Positions 53,652 through 62,150 of a DNA stretch of 64,000 nucleotides are shown in pieces. The stretch is taken from the NCBI GenBank assembly GCA_016710645.1, contig JADJVI010000019.1, forward strand, positions 1 through 64,000. The letters run 5' to 3'. The position numbers and the translations under genes were made by a program. Source of the DNA: Actinomycetales bacterium. GTDB taxonomy: Bacteria > Actinomycetota > Actinomycetes > Actinomycetales > Dermatophilaceae. Under the pieces are notes generated by a model that saw only the letters and a list, made by a program, of their open reading frames with translations, ran no database searches and was not told the origin of the DNA. Position 1 is the first letter of the stretch. Each line of letters starts with the position of its first letter.

Positions 53652-55703
53652 ATGTCGGCAACTGCCGGGATCTGGGGGCAGGCCTGGGCAGACGCGGATG
53701 ATTCCGTGCTGCTGGGTCTGGTGCGCGACGGCGATCCGGACGCGTACGCCGAGCTGTGGCGTCGGCACTTGCCGGCGGCGTATGCCGTGGCGCATCGGCA
53801 CCGCGGCCGCACGTCCGCCGAGGACATCGTCGGCGAGGCGAGCGTCCGCGTCTACGACCTGATCCGCGCTGGCAAAGGGCCCACGACCAATTTCCGGTCC
53901 TATTTCCTGTCGACCGTCAAGACGGCCGCGGTCGACGCGGCCCGGGCCGAATTGCGTGCCGTGCCGACCGAGGACTCGATCCTCGCTGCCGCCGCGCCTG
54001 CGACCCCGGCCTACGACGCGACGACGTCGGTCGACCACGACCTGGTGCGCTCGGCTTTCAAGCGGTTGCCGGTCCGCGACCAGCAGGTGCTATGGCACAC
54101 CGCTGTCGAGGGCACCTCGCCGGCAGCTGTTGCCTCGTCGATGGGGATGACGGCCAACGGCGTGAGCGTCGTCGCCCTGCGGGCGCGCGACAGCCTGCGG
54201 GCCAAGTACCTTGATGCCCACGCCGACCGCGCGATCAGCCGCGCCGAGGACGAGGAGTGCCGTTGGGTGCTCTCCCAGATGGGCCGCTACGTCCGGGGCA
54301 AGGTGCCGGTGCGCCAGAAGGCCCGGATGGACGAGCACCTGCGCACGTGTCGGCATGCACAGGTGTTGGCCTACGAAATGGCCGAGGTCAACCGGGCCCT
54401 GCCTGCGGTCATGGTCCCGCTCATCTTCCTGGCCAGCACGTCGGTGGCGTCCGCCTGGGCCGGTGTCGCCGGAGCCGCAGCGTCCAATTCCGGGATGGCT
54501 GGTCCGCGCGAGGACTCCAAGGCCGCACTCGCTGCCGCCCTCGTGGCCAATGTCAGCGGAAAGGCGGCAGCCCTGGTCGTCGGTGTCTCGCTCGGCGTCG
54601 GCTTCGTGGCCGCCCCTGCCGGGGTTGCCTTCTTCTCGGGCTCGGGTGGGGGCTCAGCCACCGCCGGGGCGGCCGGTGGGGCTGGCGGTGCTGCAGGCGG
54701 AGCCGGTGGCGCCGGGGGTGAGAGCGGCGGCGGTAGCGACATCGCCGCGCCGGTCGTTCCGGTACCCGCTCCGACCGCCGCGCCGGGTGCCACGAACGCT
54801 GCCCCGGACACGGCGGCCGCCGCGGGTGGCGCCAATGGGTCTGGCGCTGCCAGCGGCACTGGCGGAGCTGCAGCGGGTAGCGGCGCGGCCGGTTCCGGCT
54901 CAGCCGGCACCAATGGCACGACGCGGTCGACGACCACCCGCACGACCCGGCCGAGCAGCCCGACAACTCCGGTCATCCCGTCCGTCCCGGCGACTCCCAC
55001 GGTGCCGGTCACGCCCACCGTTCCCGTGACCCCGACGGTTCCGGTCACGCCGACCGTTCCCGTGACCCCAACCGTCCCGGTCACCCCGACCGTCCCCGTG
55101 GTGCCTCCGGCCGACAACACCATCACCTTCCCGAGCACCGGCGCGATGTGGACGGACCCCTTCGCGGTCACCGTTCAAGTTCCGGCGAATGCTCCCTCCA
55201 CCGCGTTCTTCCAGCTCAGCCAAGGCACCATCGTCGTGACTCCCGGATCGCAGCAAGGTCAGGGCAACAACGCGGGCAGCTGGACCTGCCAGTACGTGCT
55301 GGTGACGGCGCTGTGCACGGGCCGCGGTGCGAGCACCTTCGACGTGACGCTGACGCCGCCAGCGGGAGCTGAACCGACCGGCGGGGTCATCTCCGTGACG
55401 GTCACCGACCCGAAGAACGTCGTCCACACCGCCATCACCAAAGTCGCCCAGCCGCCCGCTCCGGCGCCTGATCCGGCCCCCGAGCCCACAGCCACTCCGG
55501 CGGCCACGGTGACGCCCACCACGGCGGTCACGCCGACGACGGTCACGCCGACGACGGTCACGCCGCCGACGACGACGGTCACGCCGCCGACGACGACGGT
55601 CACCCCGGCTACGGCCACCGTGGCGGGCGCTGCTCCGACTGCGGACGCCGGCACGGGCGCAGCGGCCACGGACGTCGCCACCGCGGTCACGCCGCTGCCG
55701 TAA
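53652..55703 (+). CDS. ECF sigma factor fused to membrane and Pro/Thr-rich exported domain
   Basis: A 683-residue protein. Residues about 15-95 form sigma region 2 (DAYAELWRRHLPAAYAVA, RTSAEDIVGEASVRVYDLI); residues 130-190 form region 4 (LPVRDQQVLWHTAVEGTSPAAVASSMGMTANGVSV). A zinc-finger-like stretch (DEHLRTCRHAQ) keeps H and one C but lacks the second C of HxxxCxxC. Two hydrophobic segments follow (ALPAVMVPLIFLAST and AAALVVGVSLGVGFVAA). The remaining 370 residues are Gly/Ala-rich, PTVPVT repeats, a beta-rich module (residues about 485-590) and VTPTT repeats, likely outside the cell. It resembles ECF groups with long C-terminal extensions. It has no separate anti-sigma gene nearby. ATG 53652 follows GGGGGAAAAGG. 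Confidence 0.85.
   Translation: MSATAGIWGQAWADADDSVLLGLVRDGDPDAYAELWRRHLPAAYAVAHRHRGRTSAEDIVGEASVRVYDLIRAGKGPTTNFRSYFLSTVKTAAVDAARAELRAVPTEDSILAAAAPATPAYDATTSVDHDLVRSAFKRLPVRDQQVLWHTAVEGTSPAAVASSMGMTANGVSVVALRARDSLRAKYLDAHADRAISRAEDEECRWVLSQMGRYVRGKVPVRQKARMDEHLRTCRHAQVLAYEMAEVNRALPAVMVPLIFLASTSVASAWAGVAGAAASNSGMAGPREDSKAALAAALVANVSGKAAALVVGVSLGVGFVAAPAGVAFFSGSGGGSATAGAAGGAGGAAGGAGGAGGESGGGSDIAAPVVPVPAPTAAPGATNAAPDTAAAAGGANGSGAASGTGGAAAGSGAAGSGSAGTNGTTRSTTTRTTRPSSPTTPVIPSVPATPTVPVTPTVPVTPTVPVTPTVPVTPTVPVTPTVPVVPPADNTITFPSTGAMWTDPFAVTVQVPANAPSTAFFQLSQGTIVVTPGSQQGQGNNAGSWTCQYVLVTALCTGRGASTFDVTLTPPAGAEPTGGVISVTVTDPKNVVHTAITKVAQPPAPAPDPAPEPTATPAATVTPTTAVTPTTVTPTTVTPPTTTVTPPTTTVTPATATVAGAAPTADAGTGAAATDVATAVTPLP
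54991..55100 (+). repeat. Tandem 18-bp PTVPVT repeats
   Basis: About six imperfect 18-bp units of the type CCGACCGTTCCCGTGACC encode PTVPVT repeats in the exported part of the sigma-fusion protein. A second, related VTPTT repeat lies near 55510-55620. Confidence 0.85.
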
Positions 55704-55715
55704 GGCTCACCATCC

Positions 55716-55755
55716 AGCGATGCCCCCGGCGCCCCGCGCTGTCGGGGGCATCGCT
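55716..55755. terminator. Bidirectional hairpin terminator
   Basis: AGCGATGCCCCCG (55716-55728) and CGGGGGCATCGCT (55743-55755) form a 13-bp stem with a 14-base loop between the convergent sigma-fusion and tetR genes. Confidence 0.8.
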
Positions 55756-56401
55756 ATGAGGCGCCCATGGTTCGCAGGGTTGGCTTGGCCTCCAAAGTGG
55801 TCAGCCCGTTCCACGCCAAGTTGACCAGGTGGGCGGCGACGACCGCCTTCTTGTAGCGGCGATGCTCCAGCCACCACTGGCCGGTCAGCGCCACCATGCC
55901 CACGAGCATCTGGGCGTAGATCGGCGCGGCCTTGGGATCGAGTTTGCGCGCGTGGAACTCGGCGGCCAGCAGGTGCTCGACCTGGGTGGCGATATCGCCG
56001 ATCAGGCTGGCGAAGGATCCCGTCGACTGCCCGGCCGGCGAGTCCCGCACGAGGATCCGGAACCCGTCGGTCGAGCTCTCGATGTAGTCCAGCAGCGCCA
56101 TGGCGGCCGACTCGACCACCGCCCGGGTGGTCCCGCCGCCGCTGAGAGCCGTGGTGACCGCCCCTAGCAGGGTGCCCATCTCGCGGTCGACGACGACGGC
56201 ATACAGGCCCTCCTTGCCCCCGAAGTGCTCGTAGACGACCGGCTTGGACACGCCTGCCTTCGCCGCGATCTCCTCGACCGTCGCTGCCTCGAATCCGCGC
56301 GCGGCAAAGATGGTCCGCCCCACCCCGATGAGCTGTTCGCGGCGTTCGGTGCCGCTCATGCGGGGGCGGCGGCTGGTGGTGGCGGGTTCGCGGGGGGTCA
56401 C
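55754..56401 (-). CDS. TetR-family transcriptional regulator
   Basis: A 215-residue regulator with the N-terminal helix-turn-helix (AARGFEAATVEEIAAKAGVSKPVVYEHFGGKEGLY, in parts, residues 33-68). The C-terminal ligand domain resembles those of TetR proteins with a TetR_C_11 or similar helical fold. GTG 56401 is the first possible start and ATG 56359 (MSGTERREQ) is equally good. The target is unknown. Its own promoter region contains the 56443-56490 cluster of the iterated word. Confidence 0.9.
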   Translation of the reverse strand: MTPREPATTSRRPRMSGTERREQLIGVGRTIFAARGFEAATVEEIAAKAGVSKPVVYEHFGGKEGLYAVVVDREMGTLLGAVTTALSGGGTTRAVVESAAMALLDYIESSTDGFRILVRDSPAGQSTGSFASLIGDIATQVEHLLAAEFHARKLDPKAAPIYAQMLVGMVALTGQWWLEHRRYKKAVVAAHLVNLAWNGLTTLEAKPTLRTMGAS

Positions 56402-56442
56402 CGCTCCATTGTCGGGCCTGCCCGCGCGCTGTGGACCCGAGC

Positions 56443-56490
56443 CGGTATGCCGGTATGCCGGTATGCCGGCCGGGGCGACACGGCATACCG
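56443..56490. repeat. Cluster of four iterated words between tetR and tRNA-Gln
   Basis: Three immediately tandem forward copies with an 8-bp period (GGTATGCC units from 56444 to 56469) are followed by one reverse copy, ACGGCATACC (56480-56489). The arrangement lies 40-90 bases before the tetR start and 60-110 bases before the tRNA. Confidence 0.85.
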
Positions 56491-56550
56491 ACGCGCGTGA
56501 TCGGGAAGGCGGCGGGAGCGGCTACCCTAGGGCGGTCCGGTCGCGGACGT

Positions 56551-56629
56551 TCCCCGGTTGGTCTGCTGGCAGGGCCCGCCTGACTTTGAATCAGGATTAG
56601 CGACGCTGGTTCGATTCCAGCCCGGGGAG
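56551..56629 (+). tRNA. tRNA-Gln (anticodon TTG)
   Basis: 79 nt. Acceptor TCCCCGG pairs with CCGGGGA, discriminator G as expected for Gln. The anticodon stem CCTGA/TCAGG holds loop CTTTGAA, anticodon TTG, reading CAA. T arm GCTGG-TTCGATT-CCAGC. The variable loop is 9 bases (ATTAGCGAC), longer than usual. It stands just before glmU, the normal place in actinobacteria. Confidence 0.85.
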
Positions 56630-56693
56630 CGGTGTCGGTGTGACCCGCGACGGGTGGGCGAGGCGCCCGCAGCCCCGGGTAGGATCACCAGTC

Positions 56694-57869
56694 GTGACCA
56701 CCTCACGGCCGGCCGCCGTCATCGTTCTGGCCGCAGGCGAAGGCACCCGGATGAAGTCCGACCTCCCCAAGGTGTTGCACACCATTGGGGGGCGCTCGCT
56801 GCTTGGCCACGCGATCGCCGCGGCGCGGGGCTTGGACCCCGTGCATCTGGCGGTCGTCGTGCGGCACGAGCGCGATCGAGTCGCCGCTCACATCCGCGAG
56901 TGCGACCCGGACTGCGTGGTCGCCGACCAGGACGAAGTGAAGGGCACCGGCCGGGCCGTCGAATGCGGGCTCGACGCGCTGCCCGCCGACCTGTCCGGCA
57001 CTGTCGTCGTCACCTATGGCGACGTGCCGCTGCTCTCTGGCGCCACCCTGCGTGACGTGGTGCGCGCACACGAAGACGGCCAGTATGCCGTGACCGTCGT
57101 GACCACGGAAGTCTCCGACCCAGCGGGTTACGGCCGCATCGTGCGGGACGCCGACGGCTTGGTCGCTCGCATCGTCGAGCACAAGGACGCCACGGCGGAC
57201 GAACTGGCCATCTGCGAGATCAACTCCGGCATCTATGCCTTCGACGGGACGCTGCTGCGGGCCGCGTTGGCGCAGCTCACGACCGCCAATGTCCAAGGCG
57301 AGAAGTACCTCACCGACGTGCTGGGGATCGCGCGCTCGGGCGGGTCTCGGGTCGGGGCCTTTGTGCTCGATGACGTGTGGCAGTGCGAGGGCGTCAACGA
57401 CAAGGTGCAGTTGGCGCGCCTGGGAGCGGAACTCAACCGCCGAACCGTCGAGGCGGTGATGCGCGCCGGGGCTATCGTCATCGACCCCGCCACGACGTGG
57501 ATCGACGCCGACGTCAGCGTGGGCATCGACACGGTCATCCACCCCAACTCGCAGGTGCTCGGCGCGACGACGATCGGTGCCAAGGCCCTCATCGGCCCCG
57601 ACACCACTCTGCGGGACATGGAGGTCGGCGACGGCGCGAGCGTCGTGCGCACCCATGCCGAGCTGTCGGTCATCGGGGCGGGCTGCTCGGTCGGTCCGTG
57701 GGCGCACCTGCGGCCGGGCACCGAGCTCGGGCCTGACTCGGTGGTGGGCAGCTTCGTCGAGACGAAAAACCTCGTCGCCGGGACGGGTGCGGTCATCCCG
57801 CCCCTGACCTATCTGGGGGATACCACGATCGAGGGTCGGACCACCGGCGCCACGGGGGAGTCGCTGTGA
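56694..57869 (+). CDS. glmU: Truncated GlmU: N-acetylglucosamine-1-phosphate uridylyltransferase without a complete acetyltransferase domain
   Basis: The 391-residue product has a full N-terminal uridylyltransferase: LAAGEGTRMKSDLPKVLHTIGG, VTYGDVPLLSG, EINSGIYAFDG and GEKYLTDVLGIA. The left-handed beta-helix starts (DPATTWIDADVSVGIDTVIHPN) and runs to LRPGTELGPDSVVGSFVETKN. It then reads AVIPPLTYLGDTTI where GlmU has a His before LTY, the acetyl-transfer base, and stops 17 codons later. Normal GlmU is about 450-495 residues. About 90-100 residues of helix, including acetyl-CoA contacts, are missing. The remaining activity should be UDP-GlcNAc formation from GlcNAc-1-P only. The GTG 56694 start is typical and the stop overlaps prs. 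Confidence 0.85.
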   Translation: MTTSRPAAVIVLAAGEGTRMKSDLPKVLHTIGGRSLLGHAIAAARGLDPVHLAVVVRHERDRVAAHIRECDPDCVVADQDEVKGTGRAVECGLDALPADLSGTVVVTYGDVPLLSGATLRDVVRAHEDGQYAVTVVTTEVSDPAGYGRIVRDADGLVARIVEHKDATADELAICEINSGIYAFDGTLLRAALAQLTTANVQGEKYLTDVLGIARSGGSRVGAFVLDDVWQCEGVNDKVQLARLGAELNRRTVEAVMRAGAIVIDPATTWIDADVSVGIDTVIHPNSQVLGATTIGAKALIGPDTTLRDMEVGDGASVVRTHAELSVIGAGCSVGPWAHLRPGTELGPDSVVGSFVETKNLVAGTGAVIPPLTYLGDTTIEGRTTGATGESL

Positions 57870-58846
57870 GTGCCATTCGCCGCAAGCCCAAGCGCCACCT
57901 CATGCTCTTCTCCGGGAGAGCGCACCCGGCGCTGGCCCAGGCGGTGGCGGCCGATCTCGGCACCGAACTCGTGCCGACCCAGGCCTACACCTTCGCCAAC
58001 GGCGAGATCTATGTCCGCTACGAGGAGTCGGTCCGGGGCTGCGACGCCTTCGTCATCCAGAGTCACACCGAGCCGATCAACGAGTGGATCATGGAGCAGT
58101 TGCTCATGGTCGATGCGTTGAAGCGAGCCTCGGCCAAGCGCATCACCGTGGTGTTGCCGTTCTACGGCTACGCCCGCCAGGACAAGAAACACCGCGGCCG
58201 GGAGCCGATCTCGGCCCGGCTCATCGCCGACCTGTTCCGCACCGCTGGTGCCGATCGGCTCATCGCCGTTGACCTGCACACCGCCCAGATCCAGGGCTTC
58301 TTCGACGGCCCGGTCGACCACCTCATGGCGCTGCCGATCCTTGCTGACTACGTCGCCGCGAAATACGGCGACCACAAGCTCGCCGTCGTCTCGCCCGACG
58401 CCGGCCGGATCAAAGTCGCCGAACAATGGTCGGCGCGCCTCGGCGGGGCGCCGCTGGCCTTCGTCCACAAGACCCGAGACATCACCCGGCCCAACGAAAG
58501 CGTCGCCAACCGCGTCGTCGGCAGCGTCAAGGGCCGGATCTGCATCCTCGTCGACGACATGATCGACACGGCCGGCACGATCACCAAGGCCGCGGACGCC
58601 ATCATGGCCGAAGGGGCCGCCGGCGTCGTCGTGGCGGCCACCCACGCGATCCTGTCCGGCCCGGCCGTCGACCGCCTGCGCACGAGCACGGTCAAAGAGG
58701 TCATCGTCACCGACACCCTGCCGATCGTGCCGAGTCGGATGTTCGACAAGCTCACCATCCTGCCGATCGCCCCGCTGTTGTCTCGGGCGATCCGGGAGGT
58801 CTTCGAGGACGGCTCCGTCACGAGTATGTTCAACGGCCACGCCTGA
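57866..58846 (+). CDS. prs: Ribose-phosphate pyrophosphokinase
   Basis: A 326-residue PRPP synthase with the class I features LVPTQAYTFANGEIYVRYEES, YARQDKKHRGREPISARLIADL, VDLHTAQIQGFFDGPVDH, and the PRPP loop ILVDDMIDTAGTI. It supplies PRPP for nucleotides and amino acids. GTG 57866 overlaps the glmU stop, and glmU-prs order is conserved in actinobacteria. Confidence 0.97.
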   Translation: MSAIRRKPKRHLMLFSGRAHPALAQAVAADLGTELVPTQAYTFANGEIYVRYEESVRGCDAFVIQSHTEPINEWIMEQLLMVDALKRASAKRITVVLPFYGYARQDKKHRGREPISARLIADLFRTAGADRLIAVDLHTAQIQGFFDGPVDHLMALPILADYVAAKYGDHKLAVVSPDAGRIKVAEQWSARLGGAPLAFVHKTRDITRPNESVANRVVGSVKGRICILVDDMIDTAGTITKAADAIMAEGAAGVVVAATHAILSGPAVDRLRTSTVKEVIVTDTLPIVPSRMFDKLTILPIAPLLSRAIREVFEDGSVTSMFNGHA

Positions 58847-58898
58847 GGCGCTGGACGGCGGCCCGGGCGCGGTGACCGGACGGCATACCATCGCCTGC

Positions 58899-59759
58899 AT
58901 GTCCCTGTCCGTGCCGGCGCCCGACTCGACGCAGCCCGTGCTGGTGGTTTCGCCGCACCTTGATGACGCGATCCTCTCGGCCTTCGCGCTCTGTCGATGG
59001 GAGCGGGCCGCCGTGCTCAACGTCTTCGACGGCGCCCCGAGCCCCCGGCACGAGACGACGTGGGACCGGCTATGCGGGTTCGATGACTCCGACCAGGCGG
59101 TGGCGGCCAGGCATGCCGAAAACGCCGCAGCCTTCGCCGACCTCGACGTCCCCCAGCTGTCTGTGGGCCTGCTGGACTCGCAGTACCTCACTGCACCGCG
59201 CGGCATCGACGAGTCAGAGCGGATCCTCGCGGTTGTCCTTGACTGGGTGCAGGCGCAGGGTGAAACGCGCTGCACGATCGCCGTCCCCGCCGGTGCCGGG
59301 CGTCCGGCCCCCGCGGCGACCATCGGAGGCGGTGCGGCCAGTGCCCGGAAGCGCGCCATCCGGCAGGCAGTCGGCAAGCTCGGCGGCGCTGTGCTCGACG
59401 CCCGTTCGCGGTATGTCGCCCGGCATACCAAGCCTGCGGCGCAGCACGATCATCTGCTGGTCCGCGACGTCATCGCGGGACGACTGGCCGCGCGCCCCGG
59501 GCTCGACATCCTGCTCTACGAGGAAGTCCCTTATCTCTGGGGCGCACCTGCCGACGACGAAGCTGGGAGCCTGGCCCGTCGGTGCGGCCAGGTAGCGCTC
59601 CCGATCAGCCTCGAGGTCGACCGAGCCGAGAAGGCCAGGCGGATCGGGGCTTACACCTCGCAGCTGGCTTACCTTTATGCGCCCCACGGCCCGCTGGACT
59701 CCGCCCCCGGACTACCGGCCCACGAGCGCTATTGGCGCTTGAGCCCGGTGTCCGGATGA
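58899..59759 (+). CDS. PIG-L-like deacetylase family protein
   Basis: A 286-residue protein with the PIG-L/LmbE motif VVSPHLDDAILSAFALC, in which the zinc Asp pair is kept, ADLDVPQLSVGLLDSQY, and a late QHDHLLVRDVI histidine segment. PIG-L enzymes deacetylate GlcNAc derivatives, including mycothiol precursors. This member is divergent from MshB and its substrate is not clear. ATG 58899 is preferred. It ends in ATGA overlap with the EamA gene. With glmU and a sugar transferase near, a glycan role is possible. Confidence 0.78.
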   Translation: MSLSVPAPDSTQPVLVVSPHLDDAILSAFALCRWERAAVLNVFDGAPSPRHETTWDRLCGFDDSDQAVAARHAENAAAFADLDVPQLSVGLLDSQYLTAPRGIDESERILAVVLDWVQAQGETRCTIAVPAGAGRPAPAATIGGGAASARKRAIRQAVGKLGGAVLDARSRYVARHTKPAAQHDHLLVRDVIAGRLAARPGLDILLYEEVPYLWGAPADDEAGSLARRCGQVALPISLEVDRAEKARRIGAYTSQLAYLYAPHGPLDSAPGLPAHERYWRLSPVSG

Positions 59760-60748
59760 GCCCGGGTGAGTTTGCCGCCGACGTCACCCCGACCTCACGA
59801 CTCAAACGCTCGACGTTGACGGTCGACCTGGGTCTGCTGGCCGCCGTCGTCTCCGCGGCGGCCTTCGGCAGCTCGGGGCCGTTCGCGAAGTCGCTGCTGG
59901 TGACTGGCTGGGCCCCACCGACCATCGTCACGCTACGGATCGGAATCGCTGCTCTCGTGCTGCTGGGGCCGGCCCTGTGGTCGGTGCGCGACCGCTGGCA
60001 GGTGCTGCGGGCCGAGCGGGGAATGATCCTCGCCTACGGCCTCGTGTCGGTGGCCGGCTGCCAGGTCGCCTATTTCAATGCCGTGGCGCGGATGCCGGTC
60101 GGGGTGGCGCTGCTGCTGGAATACCTCGGAATCATCTTCGTCGTGCTCTGGGTGTGGCTCCGGACCCGACGCCGCCCGGCCGCAACCGTCGCCCTCGGGG
60201 GTGCGCTCGCGATCGCCGGTCTGGTCCTGGTCCTGGACGTGTCTGGCTCCGCGGCTGTCGACCTGGTCGGGGTGCTCTGGGGTCTCGGAGCTGCGGTCGG
60301 CCTGGCCGTCTTTTTCGTCCTCGCGTCGCACGCCCACAGCGAGCTGCCCGCCGTGGCTTTGGCCGGATTCGGCATGCTGGTGGGCACGGTGGCGCTGGTC
60401 GTCCTCCAGCTCGTGGGTGCCCTGCCATCGGCCTGGGCGAGCGCGGACGTCACCATTCACGGCATACAACTGCCCTGGTATGCCGCGATCCTCGAACTCG
60501 CGCTCGTGGCGGCTGCCGCGGCCTACCTGCTGGGAACTATTGGCGCACGCGCGCTCGGCTCGACCGTCGCGTCCTTTGTCGGCCTCACCGAGGTCCTCTT
60601 CGCGGTGCTGCTCGCATGGCTGTTGCTCGGCGAATTGCCCGGCCCGGTCCAGATGCTAGGGGGCGGTCTCATCCTCGCGGGCGTCGTCGCGGTGCGGGTG
60701 GGGGAGCTACGTGGGAGCGGATTTCGCGACGCCAGACCCGATGAGTAA
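59756..60748 (+). CDS. EamA/DMT-superfamily transporter
   Basis: A 330-residue, ten-helix transporter with two EamA repeats: LLAAVVSAAAFGSSGPFAKSLL starts repeat 1, and VGVLWGLGAAVGLAVFFVLA starts repeat 2, which ends TEVLFAVLLAWLLLGELPGPVQMLGGGLILAGVV. Family members export metabolites or amino acids. The ATG overlaps the PIG-L gene stop (ATGA), so the two genes form a unit inserted between prs and rplY. Confidence 0.9.
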   Translation: MSPGEFAADVTPTSRLKRSTLTVDLGLLAAVVSAAAFGSSGPFAKSLLVTGWAPPTIVTLRIGIAALVLLGPALWSVRDRWQVLRAERGMILAYGLVSVAGCQVAYFNAVARMPVGVALLLEYLGIIFVVLWVWLRTRRRPAATVALGGALAIAGLVLVLDVSGSAAVDLVGVLWGLGAAVGLAVFFVLASHAHSELPAVALAGFGMLVGTVALVVLQLVGALPSAWASADVTIHGIQLPWYAAILELALVAAAAAYLLGTIGARALGSTVASFVGLTEVLFAVLLAWLLLGELPGPVQMLGGGLILAGVVAVRVGELRGSGFRDARPDE

Positions 60749-60771
60749 GCTGAGCGGGTTGCCTCGGCGAG

Positions 60772-60836
60772 GGACGTGCCACGCGCGCCGTCCGTGATCG
60801 ACGTGGGTGGATCCTCCGCCCGCGCGTGTCGTGTCC
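60772..60836 (+). promoter_or_regulatory. Long hairpin in the rplY leader
   Basis: GGACGTGCCACGCGCG (60772-60787) can pair with CGCGCGTGTCGTGTCC (60821-60836), counting two G-U pairs and one mismatch over 16 positions. It lies 51 bases before rplY. It could be an L25 leader structure or a processing signal. The upstream gene ends at 60748. Confidence 0.45.
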
Positions 60837-60887
60837 CGCGTCGAGGCCCGCCGCCCGATCGACCCACTGCCTGCCAGGAGACTCCCG

Positions 60888-61496
60888 ATGTCGGAAATCA
60901 AGCTGCCCGCCGAGCGCCGCACCGCGTTCGGTAAGGGCGCCGCCCGCAAGATCCGCCGCGACCACAAGATCCCCGCCGTGCTCTACGGACACGGCACCGA
61001 CCCGGTGCACATCACCCTGCCGGGCCACGAGACCCAGATGGCGCTCAAGACCGCCAACGCGCTGCTGTCCATCGACCTCGAGGGCACCGCTCAACTCGCG
61101 CTCGCCAAGGACGTGCAGCGCGACCCGATCAAGCCGATCATCGAGCACATCGACCTGGTCATCGTCCGCAAGGGTGAGAAGGTCACCGTCGACGTGCAGG
61201 TGCACGTCGAGGGCGATGCCGCTCCCGACACCATCGTCACCGTCGAGAGCCAAACCGTCGAACTGCTCGTCGAGGCCACCAACATCCCGGCCAACGTCGT
61301 CGTCAACGTCGAGGGCCTTGAAGCCGGCTCGCAGATCCACGCCGGTGCCATCGAGCTGCCCGCTGGCGCCGAGCTCGCCAGTGACCCCGACACCCTCGTC
61401 GTCAACGTGTCCGCGACCATGTCGCAGGCCGAGCTCGACGCCGAACTCGGCGAGGGCGAGGCCGTCGAAGAGGCCCCGCTCATCGAGGCCGAGTAA
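60888..61496 (+). CDS. rplY: 50S ribosomal protein L25/general stress protein Ctc
   Basis: A 202-residue long-form L25 (Ctc type): an N-terminal 5S rRNA-binding domain (ERRTAFGKGAARKIRRDHKIPAVLYGHG) and a C-terminal beta domain with a Glu-rich tail. It stabilises 5S rRNA in the large subunit and is stress-linked in Bacillus. ATG 60888 follows AGGAG by 7 bases. It precedes pth by 12 bases, a pairing common in bacteria. Confidence 0.96.
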   Translation: MSEIKLPAERRTAFGKGAARKIRRDHKIPAVLYGHGTDPVHITLPGHETQMALKTANALLSIDLEGTAQLALAKDVQRDPIKPIIEHIDLVIVRKGEKVTVDVQVHVEGDAAPDTIVTVESQTVELLVEATNIPANVVVNVEGLEAGSQIHAGAIELPAGAELASDPDTLVVNVSATMSQAELDAELGEGEAVEEAPLIEAE

Positions 61497-61508
61497 GCAC
61501 CACCGACC

Positions 61509-62150
61509 GTGTCCGCGTGGCTGGTCGTGGGGCTGGGCAACCCCGGTCCTCGGTATGCCGCCAACCGACACAACGTCGGAGCCTTTGTCGTCGGGGAACT
61601 CGTCCGCCGGTATGCCGGTGGGTCGGGTTCCCCGCCGTCGTCTCCCGTGCCGGTGACGACGACGCTGGACGGGTTGAAGGCGCACAAGGCGCGGGCGCAT
61701 GTCGCGTCCCTGCGCCTAGGAATGCTGCCCGGGGGCGCACCCGGGCCGGCCGTGACGGTCGCAGTGCCCACGGCATACATGAATGAGTCGGGAGGGCCGG
61801 TGAAGGCCCTGGCTCTCTTCTATTCCGTTGCGCCGCAACAACTGGTCGTGATCCACGACGATATCGACCTGCCATTCGGGGCGATTCGCCTCAAGTTCGG
61901 TGGCGGCGAAGGCGGCCACAACGGATTGCGTTCTCTCTCAAGCGCTTTCGGGACCCGCGACTACCTTCGGGTGAGAGTGGGAGTGGGTCGACCCCCGGGC
62001 CGGATGGACCCGGCCGATTTCGTGCTGCGCGACTTCACCGCAGCCGAGCGACCCGAGGTGGCCCTGGCCGTTGTCGAGGCCGCCGATGCCGTGGAGATGC
62101 TCGTCCAACAGGGTCTGGTCGCTGCACAGCAGCGCTTTCACGCGCCCTGA
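61509..62150 (+). CDS. pth: Peptidyl-tRNA hydrolase
   Basis: A 213-residue Pth with VVGLGNPGPRYAANRHNVGAFVV including the catalytic His, PTAYMNESGGPV, VIHDDIDLPFGAIRLKFGGGEGGHNGLRS and YLRVRVGVGRPPGRMDPADFVL. It recycles stalled peptidyl-tRNA. An insertion of about 15 residues with Gly/Ser/Pro lies between LVRRYAGG and VTTTLDG. GTG 61509 is the start. Two forward copies and one reverse copy of the iterated word fall within it. Confidence 0.97.
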   Translation: MSAWLVVGLGNPGPRYAANRHNVGAFVVGELVRRYAGGSGSPPSSPVPVTTTLDGLKAHKARAHVASLRLGMLPGGAPGPAVTVAVPTAYMNESGGPVKALALFYSVAPQQLVVIHDDIDLPFGAIRLKFGGGEGGHNGLRSLSSAFGTRDYLRVRVGVGRPPGRMDPADFVLRDFTAAERPEVALAVVEAADAVEMLVQQGLVAAQQRFHAP

